Source: Oscillospiraceae bacterium
GTDB taxonomy: Bacteria > Bacillota > Clostridia > Oscillospirales > Ruminococcaceae
Assembly: GCA_900768125.1 (NCBI GenBank)
Contig: CAAGBS010000017.1
Coordinates: 1-25,387 of the forward strand
Direction of reading: 5' to 3'
DNA length: 25,387 nucleotides
A program made the position numbers and the translations under genes. The notes below the pieces were generated by a model that worked only from the letters and a program-made list of their open reading frames with translations, had not been told where the DNA came from and did no database searches. This document shows, one piece after another, positions 7,951-15,150 of the stretch (the stretch's first letter is position 1; the number at the start of each line of letters is the position of its first letter).

Positions 7951-8817
7951 ATGAGAGAATTTTTCCACAGCGTCAAATTCAAGATCATACTCTGTATCGC
8001 AGCGCTTCTGCTGGGACTGATGACCTACGTTGCGGTCGCTGCGGGAACGCAGACCCTGCCAGAGCAGGTCATCAGCACGGTGACTTACCCGTTCGTGACT
8101 GCTGCCAACGCCATCTCGAACGGAGTCAACGGCTTTATCGACAAGCTGGTGAACGCCGATACCTACAAGTCGCAGAACGACGAGCTGCGCGCGCTGGTGA
8201 CAAAGATGTATGAGCGCTCCGCCGACTACGAGGAGTTGCAGAAAGAAAACGAGCAGCTCCGGGAAATGCTGGAGCTGAGCAAGAAGCACAAGGATCTTGT
8301 ATTCTCCGAGCCGTGCGGCATCATCGCGAGAAATGCGAACGATATCTACGGCGGCTTCACGATAAACCAGGGCAGCAGCGCCGGTATATCCCTCAACGAC
8401 CCGGTGATAACCTCCGTGGGACTTATCGGCAGGGTCACCGATATCGCGCCGAACTACGCAAAGGTCTCCACGATACTCTCCCCGCAGGTCAATGTGGGCG
8501 TCTACACCATGCGCACAAAGGCGACCGGCGTTATCGAAAACTCCACCTCCACGGCTGAAAAGGGTCTGTGCCTGATGAGCCAGATACTTAAAGACGCAGA
8601 CATCGAGACGGGCGACGTTATAGTCACCGCCGGACAGAGCGGACTTTTCCCCGAGGGAATAATCATCGGCACCGTAAAGGAAGTCTACGACGACCCCAAC
8701 GGGCTTTCAAAACACGCGCTCATCGAACCCGCCGAGGACTGCTTCGCCATCACCTCCGTCTACGCAGTGGTGGACTTTGACGGCAAGGGACTTTCCTTCG
8801 GCAATATCGAACAATAA
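7951..8817 (+). CDS. mreC: Rod-shape-determining protein MreC
   Basis: A 288-residue bitopic membrane protein that links MreB filaments to penicillin-binding proteins outside the membrane. Residues about 10-31 form the single TM helix. A coiled coil follows around 70-110 (QNDELRALV to EQLREMLELS), then the extracytoplasmic beta domain, with conserved stretches such as NQGSSAGI, VGLIGRV and GLFPEGIIIGTV. The gene starts 16 nt after mreB with only a modest ribosome site (CAGG), suggesting coupling to mreB translation. Confidence 0.96.
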   Translation: MREFFHSVKFKIILCIAALLLGLMTYVAVAAGTQTLPEQVISTVTYPFVTAANAISNGVNGFIDKLVNADTYKSQNDELRALVTKMYERSADYEELQKENEQLREMLELSKKHKDLVFSEPCGIIARNANDIYGGFTINQGSSAGISLNDPVITSVGLIGRVTDIAPNYAKVSTILSPQVNVGVYTMRTKATGVIENSTSTAEKGLCLMSQILKDADIETGDVIVTAGQSGLFPEGIIIGTVKEVYDDPNGLSKHALIEPAEDCFAITSVYAVVDFDGKGLSFGNIEQ

Positions 8818-8822
8818 ACAAG

Positions 8823-8847
8823 AACGGTGCAGCCATACTGCGCCGTT
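8823..8847 (+). other. Stem-loop between mreC and mreD
   Basis: AACGGTGCAG and CTGCGCCGTT form a 10-bp stem with one G-U pair and a 5-nt loop, in the 55-nt gap between the two genes. No T-run follows, so it is more likely an RNA-processing or translation-tuning structure than a full terminator. Confidence 0.5.
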
Positions 8848-8872
8848 TCTCCGGATTTAAGGATAATTCTTT

Positions 8873-9493
8873 ATGGCAAAACTGATATCAAAAAGCAAAA
8901 TGGGCTTCCGGGCGCGCTCCCGAAAAGCACGGCTGCGGTGCTTATTCCGATGGTTCCTTTATTCAGCCGTTCTGCTGATTTTCTACCTGTGGGAGGTCGC
9001 TCCGCTTATCCGCGGGTGGTGTCCCCTGCTGATTATCCCGCTGGCGACCGCCGTTGCGATGTTTGAGGGCGAGCTTGCCGCAGGAGTTTTCGGCGTGTTC
9101 TGCGGGCTGATGCTGGATATGGCGAGCGGGACTCTGCTGGGATTCTCGTCGCTGTGGCTGCTGATATGCTGCCCGCTGATATCCCTGCTGGCGAGCTTCT
9201 GGCTGAAATCCAACTGGCTGAGCCATCTCGTGATGAACGCCGCAGTGTGCGTCGTCATGTGCGGGCTGGACTTCCTGTTCCTGCACTGGGTGTGGGAGCG
9301 CGAGTATTCCGGGATATCGTTCGTTCACTCGCTGCTGCCCGCGTACGCCTGGGCGATAGCGTTCTCTATTCCGGTCTACCTGCTGGTGAAGCTGATATCC
9401 AACAGGCTCCGTCCCAGGGAGGAGCGCCGCCTCGAGGAAGCCGCCGGAAACGCCGCCGCAGAAGAGGAGATTACCAAGGGCGCCGAGGAATGA
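8873..9493 (+). CDS. mreD: Rod-shape-determining protein MreD
   Basis: A 206-residue polytopic membrane protein of the elongasome, recognised by position between mreC and mrdA and by several hydrophobic segments from about residue 28 to 180. The stretch AAGVFGVFCGLMLDMASG resembles the conserved MreD region with an Asp in a membrane helix. The N-terminus is rich in Lys/Arg and the C-terminal tail is charged (RLEEAAGNAAAEEE), both expected to face the cytoplasm. AAGGA precedes the ATG by 9 nt. MreD sequences diverge strongly, so the call rests partly on gene order. Confidence 0.9.
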   Translation: MAKLISKSKMGFRARSRKARLRCLFRWFLYSAVLLIFYLWEVAPLIRGWCPLLIIPLATAVAMFEGELAAGVFGVFCGLMLDMASGTLLGFSSLWLLICCPLISLLASFWLKSNWLSHLVMNAAVCVVMCGLDFLFLHWVWEREYSGISFVHSLLPAYAWAIAFSIPVYLLVKLISNRLRPREERRLEEAAGNAAAEEEITKGAEE

Positions 9494-9517
9494 CAGCGCG
9501 CATTACTGGAGGATCAA

Positions 9518-11614
9518 ATGTCAAAATTTCAGAACCTGCTGAGATCCGCCGTGCTCGCGGCGATAGTTATAGGCGCGGCGTTCCTTTGCGGTCTGCGGCT
9601 GCTTGAGATACAGATAGCTGACGGCGGCAAGTACCTTGCCATGACGCAGAGCACACACACCGCGAACCAGGACATCGAAGCCGCCCGGGGAAAGATCGCC
9701 GACAGCACCGGAAAAATACTCAACACCAACGAACTCAACTGCAGCGTTAAACTGCAGAAAGCCTCTCTGGAAGCCGGCACCGAGAACGAGGTCATCTACC
9801 GCATTCTCACCATACTGATGAAGCACGGCGATGAGTGGAACGAAACAGTCCCCATCACGCGCACACAGCCCTACCAGTTCGAAAAGGACCGCGACAACGC
9901 CGTTGATTCGCTGAAATCCAGGCTGGGGCTGGGCGTTTACGCCACGGTGGAAAACTGCATGAACGCGCTCTACGAAAACTACGACATCTCCGACAAGTAC
10001 GAGGAGCCGATGCGCCGCTATATTGCCGGAGTGCGCTACGAAATGGAGCTGAAAGGCTTCAACAACAACAATCCCTACGAACTGGCGGACGGTATCTCCA
10101 GCGACACGGTGCTGGAACTGAAAGAGCTTTCCGCGCTCATGCCCGGCATGGAAATTTCCGAGGGCTGGAACCGCGTCTACCTTGACGGCACCACAGCGCC
10201 TCACATCAGGGGAACAGTCGGCGCGATATCGGCGGATAAGTACGCCGAACTGAAAAGCTCAGGCTACAAGCTGGACGACATCATCGGCACCTCCGGCATC
10301 GAACTTGCGCTGGAATCCACGCTGAGGGGTCAGCGCGGCACACGCGAGATCACCCGAAACTCCGACGGCATGATGATTTCCGATGAGATAACCCAGCAGC
10401 CGCAGGCGGGAAATTCCGTCATGCTGACTATTGATTCCAACTTCCAGAACATGGTGGAAAGAATAATACAGTACCACATGGATTTTCTGCACTCGCCCTA
10501 CTACACCACCGCAATGGACGCTAATCTCCGCGGCAAGGACACCGAGGTAGGCTCCGCAGTGGTGCTTAACGTCAAGGACGGCTCGGTGCTGGCGATGGCT
10601 ACGCTGCCAAGCTACGACATCAACCAGCTTGTCGAGGACTACGCCTCCGTGCTGAACGCGGAAAACTCCCCGCTGCTGAACCGCGCGATCAACGGCGAGT
10701 ACCGCCCCGGCTCCACATTCAAGACCATAACTGCCACCGCCGGGCTTGCCGAGGGAGTTATCGACGCCTCCAGCACCATCACCTGTAACGGGCGGTACAT
10801 GTACTACGCTCCCAGCTACACGCCGGGCTGTACCGGGGTGCATGGCTCGATAACCGTGCAGTTCGGTCTGAAGCACTCCTGCAATATATTCTTCTACGAG
10901 ACGGCGCGCCGAATGGGTATCGACCGGCTTGCGTACTGGGCGAACAAATTCGGCGTGGGTACTAACCTCGGATTCGAACTTCCCATGTCCACCGGGCGCA
11001 TGACTTCGCCGGAGCTTTTCGACAGGCTGGGTATCGAGTGGAACGCTTCCGATACTATCCAGGCGGGTATCGGGCAGTCGGAAACGCTGCTCACGCCGCT
11101 GCACCTCGCGACCCAGGCAATGACCATCGCAAACAAGGGCGTGCGCTACCGCCCGCATATAGTCAAATCAATATACAACTACGACTACACAGAACTCATT
11201 GAGGAGATAAAGCCGGAGGTCATGGCGGATTTCTCCGAGGGAATGGAGGACGTATTCGCAGAAGTCCATGCCGGAATGAAGCGCGTAAGCGAGAACGCGA
11301 ACTTCCTGATGGAGGGCGGCTGGTACAACATCTACGACTTCAAGGGCATAGGCAAGGAAAACGTCTGCACCAAGACCGGTACGCCGGAGGTCATCGCGAT
11401 GACGAAGTTCAACTCCACGATAGTCGGGTTCTATCCCGCGGACGACCCGGAGATAGCGTTCGGAGTGTGCATGGAGAACAGCGAGTACAGCCGGCATATC
11501 GCGTGCAATATCATATCCGCATACATCACCGGCGAGTTTGACCCGGTTTACGACGAGGACGGAAATGCAGTATACCCGCTGGGCGAGAAGCGGAAGACGA
11601 GCGAGGCAGAATAA
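9518..11614 (+). CDS. mrdA: Elongation-specific penicillin-binding protein 2 (transpeptidase)
   Basis: A 698-residue class B penicillin-binding protein that cross-links peptidoglycan in the lateral wall as part of the rod complex. TM helix about 8-28 anchors it, with the catalytic part outside. A pedestal/dimerisation region spans about 45-330. The transpeptidase domain shows all three motifs: S399-T-F-K402 (catalytic Ser), S454-C-N456 and K619-T-G621. GGAGG lies 6 nt before the ATG, and the gene sits 24 nt after mreD. The partner glycosyltransferase gene rodA is not adjacent; a terminator follows instead. Naming it PBP2/mrdA rather than another class B protein rests on its place in the mre operon. 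Confidence 0.93.
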   Translation: MSKFQNLLRSAVLAAIVIGAAFLCGLRLLEIQIADGGKYLAMTQSTHTANQDIEAARGKIADSTGKILNTNELNCSVKLQKASLEAGTENEVIYRILTILMKHGDEWNETVPITRTQPYQFEKDRDNAVDSLKSRLGLGVYATVENCMNALYENYDISDKYEEPMRRYIAGVRYEMELKGFNNNNPYELADGISSDTVLELKELSALMPGMEISEGWNRVYLDGTTAPHIRGTVGAISADKYAELKSSGYKLDDIIGTSGIELALESTLRGQRGTREITRNSDGMMISDEITQQPQAGNSVMLTIDSNFQNMVERIIQYHMDFLHSPYYTTAMDANLRGKDTEVGSAVVLNVKDGSVLAMATLPSYDINQLVEDYASVLNAENSPLLNRAINGEYRPGSTFKTITATAGLAEGVIDASSTITCNGRYMYYAPSYTPGCTGVHGSITVQFGLKHSCNIFFYETARRMGIDRLAYWANKFGVGTNLGFELPMSTGRMTSPELFDRLGIEWNASDTIQAGIGQSETLLTPLHLATQAMTIANKGVRYRPHIVKSIYNYDYTELIEEIKPEVMADFSEGMEDVFAEVHAGMKRVSENANFLMEGGWYNIYDFKGIGKENVCTKTGTPEVIAMTKFNSTIVGFYPADDPEIAFGVCMENSEYSRHIACNIISAYITGEFDPVYDEDGNAVYPLGEKRKTSEAE

Positions 11615-11637
11615 GTTCGGAAAGCAGAATTAAAAGC

Positions 11638-11657
11638 GGGAGGGGCAAGCCCCTCCC
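11638..11657. repeat. GC-rich palindrome after mrdA
   Basis: GGGAGGGGC and GCCCCTCCC are separated by two bases. A related GGGGAGGGG motif occurs at about 90-98 near the left edge, which fits a dispersed intergenic palindrome. It lacks a T-run and is probably not itself the terminator. Confidence 0.5.
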
Positions 11658-11675
11658 CTGCAAGATGTCGTCAAT

Positions 11676-11714
11676 ACAAAAATGCCGCAGTTTTTAAGCT
11701 GCGGCACTTTTATT
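11676..11714. terminator. Bidirectional Rho-independent terminator between converging units
   Basis: GCCGCAG (11684-11690) and CTGCGGC (11699-11705) form a 7-bp stem. It is followed by ACTTTTATT on the plus strand and ATTTTTGT on the minus strand. It can end both the mreBCD-mrdA operon and the converging pair of tiny genes. Confidence 0.88.
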
Positions 11715-11729
11715 GCAGATTCCCGATAC

Positions 11730-11885
11730 TCAGGTCATGCTGCCATTGAAACGGTTGATGACCGAGACCATCGCAAACATGTCAGGAGGTAAATTCGTCA
11801 GGCGCACTGCAGGCGCCCTGATGTTAAGAGTCTGTGCAAGCGCGTCAGGGGTGGTGGATTCCTCGTCCCTGAAGATACGCTCCAT
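11730..11885 (-). CDS. Possible 51-residue small protein coupled to the DUF1540 gene
   Basis: An open frame beginning MERIFRDEES and ending INRFNGSMT. Its ATG overlaps the stop codon of the DUF1540 gene by one base (TGATG), the geometry of stop-start translational coupling, and it ends 16 nt before the terminator hairpin. The composition is plausible for a folded peptide, with an acidic start and a hydrophobic middle (PPDMFAMVSVI). I do not recognise a family. There is no strong ribosome site of its own, so expression would depend on coupling. It could equally be non-coding 3' sequence. A longer frame starting at 11930 would overlap the DUF1540 gene and is less likely. Confidence 0.45.
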   Translation of the reverse strand: MERIFRDEESTTPDALAQTLNIRAPAVRLTNLPPDMFAMVSVINRFNGSMT

Positions 11886-12058
11886 CAGGACTTCTTCATC
11901 TTGAAGGAAAGGCAGTCCGTGCACTGACATACTGTGGGATCAGCCTCGTGCGTGCCGATCTCGATCTTGTCAAGAGAGCAGTAGTCCTCGCAGCAGCAGT
12001 GGTGCTCGCAGTTGTGAATAGTACAGCCGATGTGCTTGTTTGCAAATTCAGTTCCCAT
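11885..12058 (-). CDS. DUF1540 small cysteine-rich protein
   Basis: A 57-residue protein starting MGTEFANKHIGC, with nine cysteines: C12, C17, C21, C22, C23, C27, C44, C46 and C49. The pattern C-x4-C, a Cys cluster, IEIGTHEADPT and a final CxCxxC followed by SF matches the DUF1540 family of short Firmicutes proteins, presumed to bind metal. Function is unknown; some members are linked to spore-forming bacteria. AAAGGAA lies 9 nt upstream of the ATG, a strong ribosome site, and a terminator-like hairpin sits directly before it. It is too short to be picked up by many gene callers, but the family pattern and ribosome site make it a real gene. Confidence 0.9.
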   Translation of the reverse strand: MGTEFANKHIGCTIHNCEHHCCCEDYCSLDKIEIGTHEADPTVCQCTDCLSFKMKKS

Positions 12059-12080
12059 ATTTAACGCTTCCTTTCAGAAT

Positions 12081-12136
12081 ACAAAAATAACCGCGGCTTT
12101 CGGAACGTCACCGGACTTCCCGTCTGCCGCAGTTAT
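12081..12136 (-). terminator. Terminator hairpin between the HAD gene and the DUF1540 ribosome site
   Basis: On the minus strand, ATAACTGCGGC pairs with GCCGCGGTTAT (11 bp with one wobble), enclosing a second small stem, and TTTTTGT follows. It lies 47 nt after the HAD stop and only about 23 nt before the DUF1540 start. It may simply end the long upstream operon, or act as an attenuator for the DUF1540 gene. I see no good promoter between the HAD stop and the hairpin. Confidence 0.8.
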
Positions 12137-12182
12137 AGTATCTGCATTTGTTTTCGCCGTATTCAGCAGGAAAAATTTACAT

Positions 12183-12821
12183 TCAGACCAGCTTCAGCAC
12201 GTCTTCCAGCGTTTCGCAGACGTAATCGGCATGGTACTCCGCGAACTCCTCGCGGCTGCCGAAGCCCACCAGCACCGCCGCGCATTTTATCCCGGCGTCA
12301 TGCGCGCCTACGATATCGTGCATTCTGTCGCCGACCATCAGGCATTCCTCCGGCTTCGCGCCGGTGTTTCCCAGGACGTACTGTATCACCGACAGCTTGC
12401 TTGAACGCGAACTGTCGAAGCTTGCCGCGCCGATGAAATCGAAGTACTTATCTATCCCGAATTTCTCCAGTATCCGCACGCTGAATGTCTCCGGCTTCGA
12501 GGTCGCAAGGCACACCCGCTTTCCGCGTTTTTTAAGTTCCGCCAGGAACTCCACCGTGCCGGGGATAAGCTCGTTTTCGAAAAGTCCGGTCTCGCCGTAG
12601 TACTCGCGGTAGAGCCGCACCGCTTCCTGCGCCTGAGCCTCCGGCATTCCGCGCCGGGTGAACTCCACGATGAGCGGAGGACCGATGAAGCTGCGCAGGC
12701 TTTCCCGCGGCGGGACTTCAAGCCCAAGGTGCTCGTATGCGTACATCACGCCGTTCGTGATCCCCATGTATGGGTTCGTTATCGTGCCGTCAAGGTCGAG
12801 TAGTACTGTACTGAATGCCAT
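12183..12821 (-). CDS. HAD-superfamily phosphatase, phosphoglycolate-phosphatase-like
   Basis: A 212-residue cytoplasmic HAD hydrolase that removes phosphate from a small metabolite. Motif I is LLDLDGT with nucleophile Asp9 and Asp11; motif II is ATSK near residue 107; motif III/IV is CLMVGDRMHDIVGAHDAG near 170-186. The helical cap after motif I and the overall length fit the Gph/PpaX subgroup. The substrate cannot be read from sequence. Its ATG overlaps the stop of the nucleoside phosphorylase gene by one base (TAATG), so the two are coupled and may act on the same nucleoside or sugar-phosphate pool. Confidence 0.9.
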   Translation of the reverse strand: MAFSTVLLDLDGTITNPYMGITNGVMYAYEHLGLEVPPRESLRSFIGPPLIVEFTRRGMPEAQAQEAVRLYREYYGETGLFENELIPGTVEFLAELKKRGKRVCLATSKPETFSVRILEKFGIDKYFDFIGAASFDSSRSSKLSVIQYVLGNTGAKPEECLMVGDRMHDIVGAHDAGIKCAAVLVGFGSREEFAEYHADYVCETLEDVLKLV

Positions 12822-13618
12822 TATTTACGTTCCTTTTTGTCTTTTTCGATGAGCCTGCGGATAGCGCCTACTGCGCAGTTTATCGCGCGCTCGCTGGATT
12901 CGCAGCGCTTATCCGGCAGTCCCGCGTTGGTGCGCTCGACGTTCCACAGTGCGGTCAGGACTGCGCCTGCGCGCACCCTGCGCAGCAGCGCAACGGAGAA
13001 TATCGCAGCGGCTTCCATCTCGGAGGTCAGGCAGCCGCATTTCAGATAGCCCGACCACGCGTTGGATAGCTTCTCCGGGACTGCGGTGTTCTTCGGGTCT
13101 ATCTCGCCGTAGAAATTGTCCTTGGAGTGAACTACGCCGACATGCGCGCGGTTGCCGTCCTCATCGGTGGAAAGTTCGTCTGCGGAGGCTTTCAGCGCGC
13201 TCACCACATCGAAATCCGCGACCGCCGGGTAGTCGTCCGGGATATACTCGTGGCTGGTGCCCTCGCTGCGGATAGCCGCGCTTGCTATCAGCAGGTCGCC
13301 GCCGGAAACTTTCAGGTCGATGCCGCCGCTCGTGCCAACGCGAATGAACGTATCCGCGCCGCACATCACCAGCTCCTCCACCGCAATAGCCGCAGACGGA
13401 CCGCCGATACCCGTGGAGCATACGCTCACCTTTTCGCCGTCAAGATACCCGGTGTACACCGTGTACTCGCGGTTGCTGGCGATGAGTTTCGCGTTGTCCA
13501 GCTTACCGGCTATCTTCGGGACGCGCCCCGGGTCGCCGGGCAGGATAACGTATCTGCCAACATCGCCTTTTTTTGTCCTGATGTGGAAACAAACCTCGCC
13601 GCTTACTATGCTTTCCAT
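12821..13618 (-). CDS. Uridine-phosphorylase-like nucleoside phosphorylase
   Basis: A 265-residue enzyme of the NP-I phosphorylase family, which splits a nucleoside with phosphate into free base and (deoxy)ribose-1-phosphate. Signatures are VILPGDPGRVPKIA at 24-37 (phosphate binding), STGIGGPSAAIAVEEL and IRVGTSGGI in the core, and SEMEAAAIF near 200 (ribose/base site). These match uridine phosphorylase more than purine phosphorylase. GGAAGGAG precedes the ATG by about 7 nt. It is coupled to the downstream HAD phosphatase and lies 15 nt after the 4-TM gene. Whether uridine is the true substrate is inferred. Confidence 0.88.
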   Translation of the reverse strand: MESIVSGEVCFHIRTKKGDVGRYVILPGDPGRVPKIAGKLDNAKLIASNREYTVYTGYLDGEKVSVCSTGIGGPSAAIAVEELVMCGADTFIRVGTSGGIDLKVSGGDLLIASAAIRSEGTSHEYIPDDYPAVADFDVVSALKASADELSTDEDGNRAHVGVVHSKDNFYGEIDPKNTAVPEKLSNAWSGYLKCGCLTSEMEAAAIFSVALLRRVRAGAVLTALWNVERTNAGLPDKRCESSERAINCAVGAIRRLIEKDKKERK

Positions 13619-13633
13619 AATGTGCTCCTTCCG

Positions 13634-14158
13634 TCAGTTATCGTCGTCATCGTCAGACAGGATAGACGGCGCTTTCTCCCGCGCTTTTACAGCCTGCTTC
13701 TCCGCCCACTTGGGAATGTTTATCAGCATTGCGATTATCACTGCCAGCACCGTCAGGATAATGGACGGCATGTAGAGCATGGTCGGTCCTACGCTGAGTT
13801 CCGGGTCCTGCGCGCCTGTCACGAACAGGTAGTAGGTCACCAGCGAGCCTATCGAAGCTGCACAGTCGATTATCGACGCAATGCGTGAATGTCCCAGCAT
13901 TATCACGAACGTGCCTATGATGTAGATCACCGAGCTGACCAGCCATGTGACTATAGCCGGATTTTCAGTAACGGACGGGTCATACTCTCCTATCCATATG
14001 CAGATGGGACCGAGTATTCCGAAGCACAGGCAGAGTATAGTCGTGCCGATAAGCATGAGCACTTTCAGCATGATGACGATATATTTCGCCGCGCCCTCGC
14101 CCTGGTCGGGTACGAAAAACATGAACCCGTCGCCTTTTGTGGTTTTTTTCCTGCTCAT
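13634..14158 (-). CDS. Uncharacterised 4-TM membrane protein with acidic C-terminus
   Basis: A 174-residue protein I do not recognise. It has a basic N-terminus (MSRKKTTKG), four hydrophobic segments at about 27-55, 68-90, 95-113 and 125-146, and a charged cytoplasmic tail ending SDDDDDN. It starts one base after the stop of the YesL-like gene (TGATATG), so translation is almost certainly coupled. The upstream protein also has a long acidic tail, suggesting the two may act together, but no function can be assigned. Confidence 0.85.
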   Translation of the reverse strand: MSRKKTTKGDGFMFFVPDQGEGAAKYIVIMLKVLMLIGTTILCLCFGILGPICIWIGEYDPSVTENPAIVTWLVSSVIYIIGTFVIMLGHSRIASIIDCAASIGSLVTYYLFVTGAQDPELSVGPTMLYMPSIILTVLAVIIAMLINIPKWAEKQAVKAREKAPSILSDDDDDN

Positions 14159-14159
14159 A

Positions 14160-14981
14160 TCACTTGATGACCTTTCCGCCGCGGTCCTGCTTCTTTATCT
14201 TCATGGGGGCTTCCTCGCCGCCGCGGTCCTCGAATATAACTTCCTCGTCCTCATCATCGTAGTCGGGAAGCTCGGGGTTCCTCAGCCCCTGCTGCTCATA
14301 GAACGGGTTGATGATGAACTTCTGGATAGCCGGGTAGCTGTTGAACATCGCAAGGAACGACAGCCACGCCATCGGAAGCAGCGGGAACAGCAGTATCATC
14401 GGCACGAAGAACATTCCGAGGAGCGCGATATACACCAGGAACGCCGCCAGCGTTATCAGATTGCCCTTGATGTTCAGGAACGCCAGAATGAACGAGTTCT
14501 TGAGTATCTGCGGAAGATTCAGGTTCAGCGCGACTATCTGCGGGAATATGTAGAAGTTCATCAGCAGAATGATTATCTCCACCGCCATCACCATCGCGTA
14601 ATAAAGCCAGAACGGCTTGTCGGTATCGTTCATATTCGCGGTGAAGAAGAAAAAGCTGAACACCGCCATCACGATGAACCAGATGTCCATCAGACCGATG
14701 ACGAACGACTGCTTGAAGTTCTTCTTGAACGCCTGCCAGAAATCGTGGAAGACGAACTGCGGCTTTTCAAGATAGATATTCCGCATGAGCGAGGTCATAG
14801 CCGCGGTAGCCGGTCCGAATGTGACTATCGGCAGACAGAACAGAACGTAGATAAGATTTATCTTGAAGAACGTCCAGAACTTGTTCGCAAACATCTCCCA
14901 GAACCTGAAGAACGGCTTTTTCTGCTTGCCCCTCTTTGCTACTCCGGAGCCTGCTTCGTTGTTGTTGTAAAATAAACCCAT
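14160..14981 (-). CDS. YesL/DUF624 family membrane protein
   Basis: A 273-residue polytopic membrane protein. The N-terminal part (FWEMFANKFWTFFKINLIYV, FCLPIVTFGPATAAM, then RNIYLEKPQFVFHDFWQAFK) is characteristic of the DUF624/YesL family, often encoded beside carbohydrate-use genes in Firmicutes; its biochemical role is unknown. About six hydrophobic segments span residues 35-225. The last ~40 residues are strongly charged, with DYDDEDEEV and two DRGG motifs, an unusual extension for the family. GGAAAGGA precedes the ATG by about 6 nt. It lies between a 35-residue membrane peptide gene and the 4-TM gene. Confidence 0.88.
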   Translation of the reverse strand: MGLFYNNNEAGSGVAKRGKQKKPFFRFWEMFANKFWTFFKINLIYVLFCLPIVTFGPATAAMTSLMRNIYLEKPQFVFHDFWQAFKKNFKQSFVIGLMDIWFIVMAVFSFFFFTANMNDTDKPFWLYYAMVMAVEIIILLMNFYIFPQIVALNLNLPQILKNSFILAFLNIKGNLITLAAFLVYIALLGMFFVPMILLFPLLPMAWLSFLAMFNSYPAIQKFIINPFYEQQGLRNPELPDYDDEDEEVIFEDRGGEEAPMKIKKQDRGGKVIK

Positions 14982-15023
14982 GATTATCCTTTCCTGCTTT
15001 TATTTCAGCGGTTCCCCGCCGTA

Positions 15024-15131
15024 TCAGTAAAGCGCGTACTGGAAGATTATGCCGAACACCATCGCCACCGCAAGTATTATCGCGACTACCCGGAACACCC
15101 TCATCAGGCGCGCACGCTTTTTCTCGTCCAT
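15024..15131 (-). CDS. 35-residue single-pass membrane peptide
   Basis: A short frame starting MDEKKRARLMRVFRV and ending FQYALY. It has a charged, mostly basic N-terminus and one hydrophobic helix at about 14-33, predicting a small membrane peptide with its N-terminus inside. AAAGGAA lies 6 nt before the ATG, as strong as the sites of its neighbours. The gene fits the gap between the CotH kinase (19 nt upstream) and the YesL-like gene (42 nt downstream) on the same strand. I know no family for it. Position, ribosome site and composition together support a real gene, perhaps modulating an adjacent membrane protein. Confidence 0.72.
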   Translation of the reverse strand: MDEKKRARLMRVFRVVAIILAVAMVFGIIFQYALY

Positions 15132-15150
15132 ATCGTTCCTTTCTCAGATG

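Noticed and set aside
13947..14975. 342-residue plus-strand frame
   Set aside because: It lies antisense to the YesL-like gene and has implausible composition.
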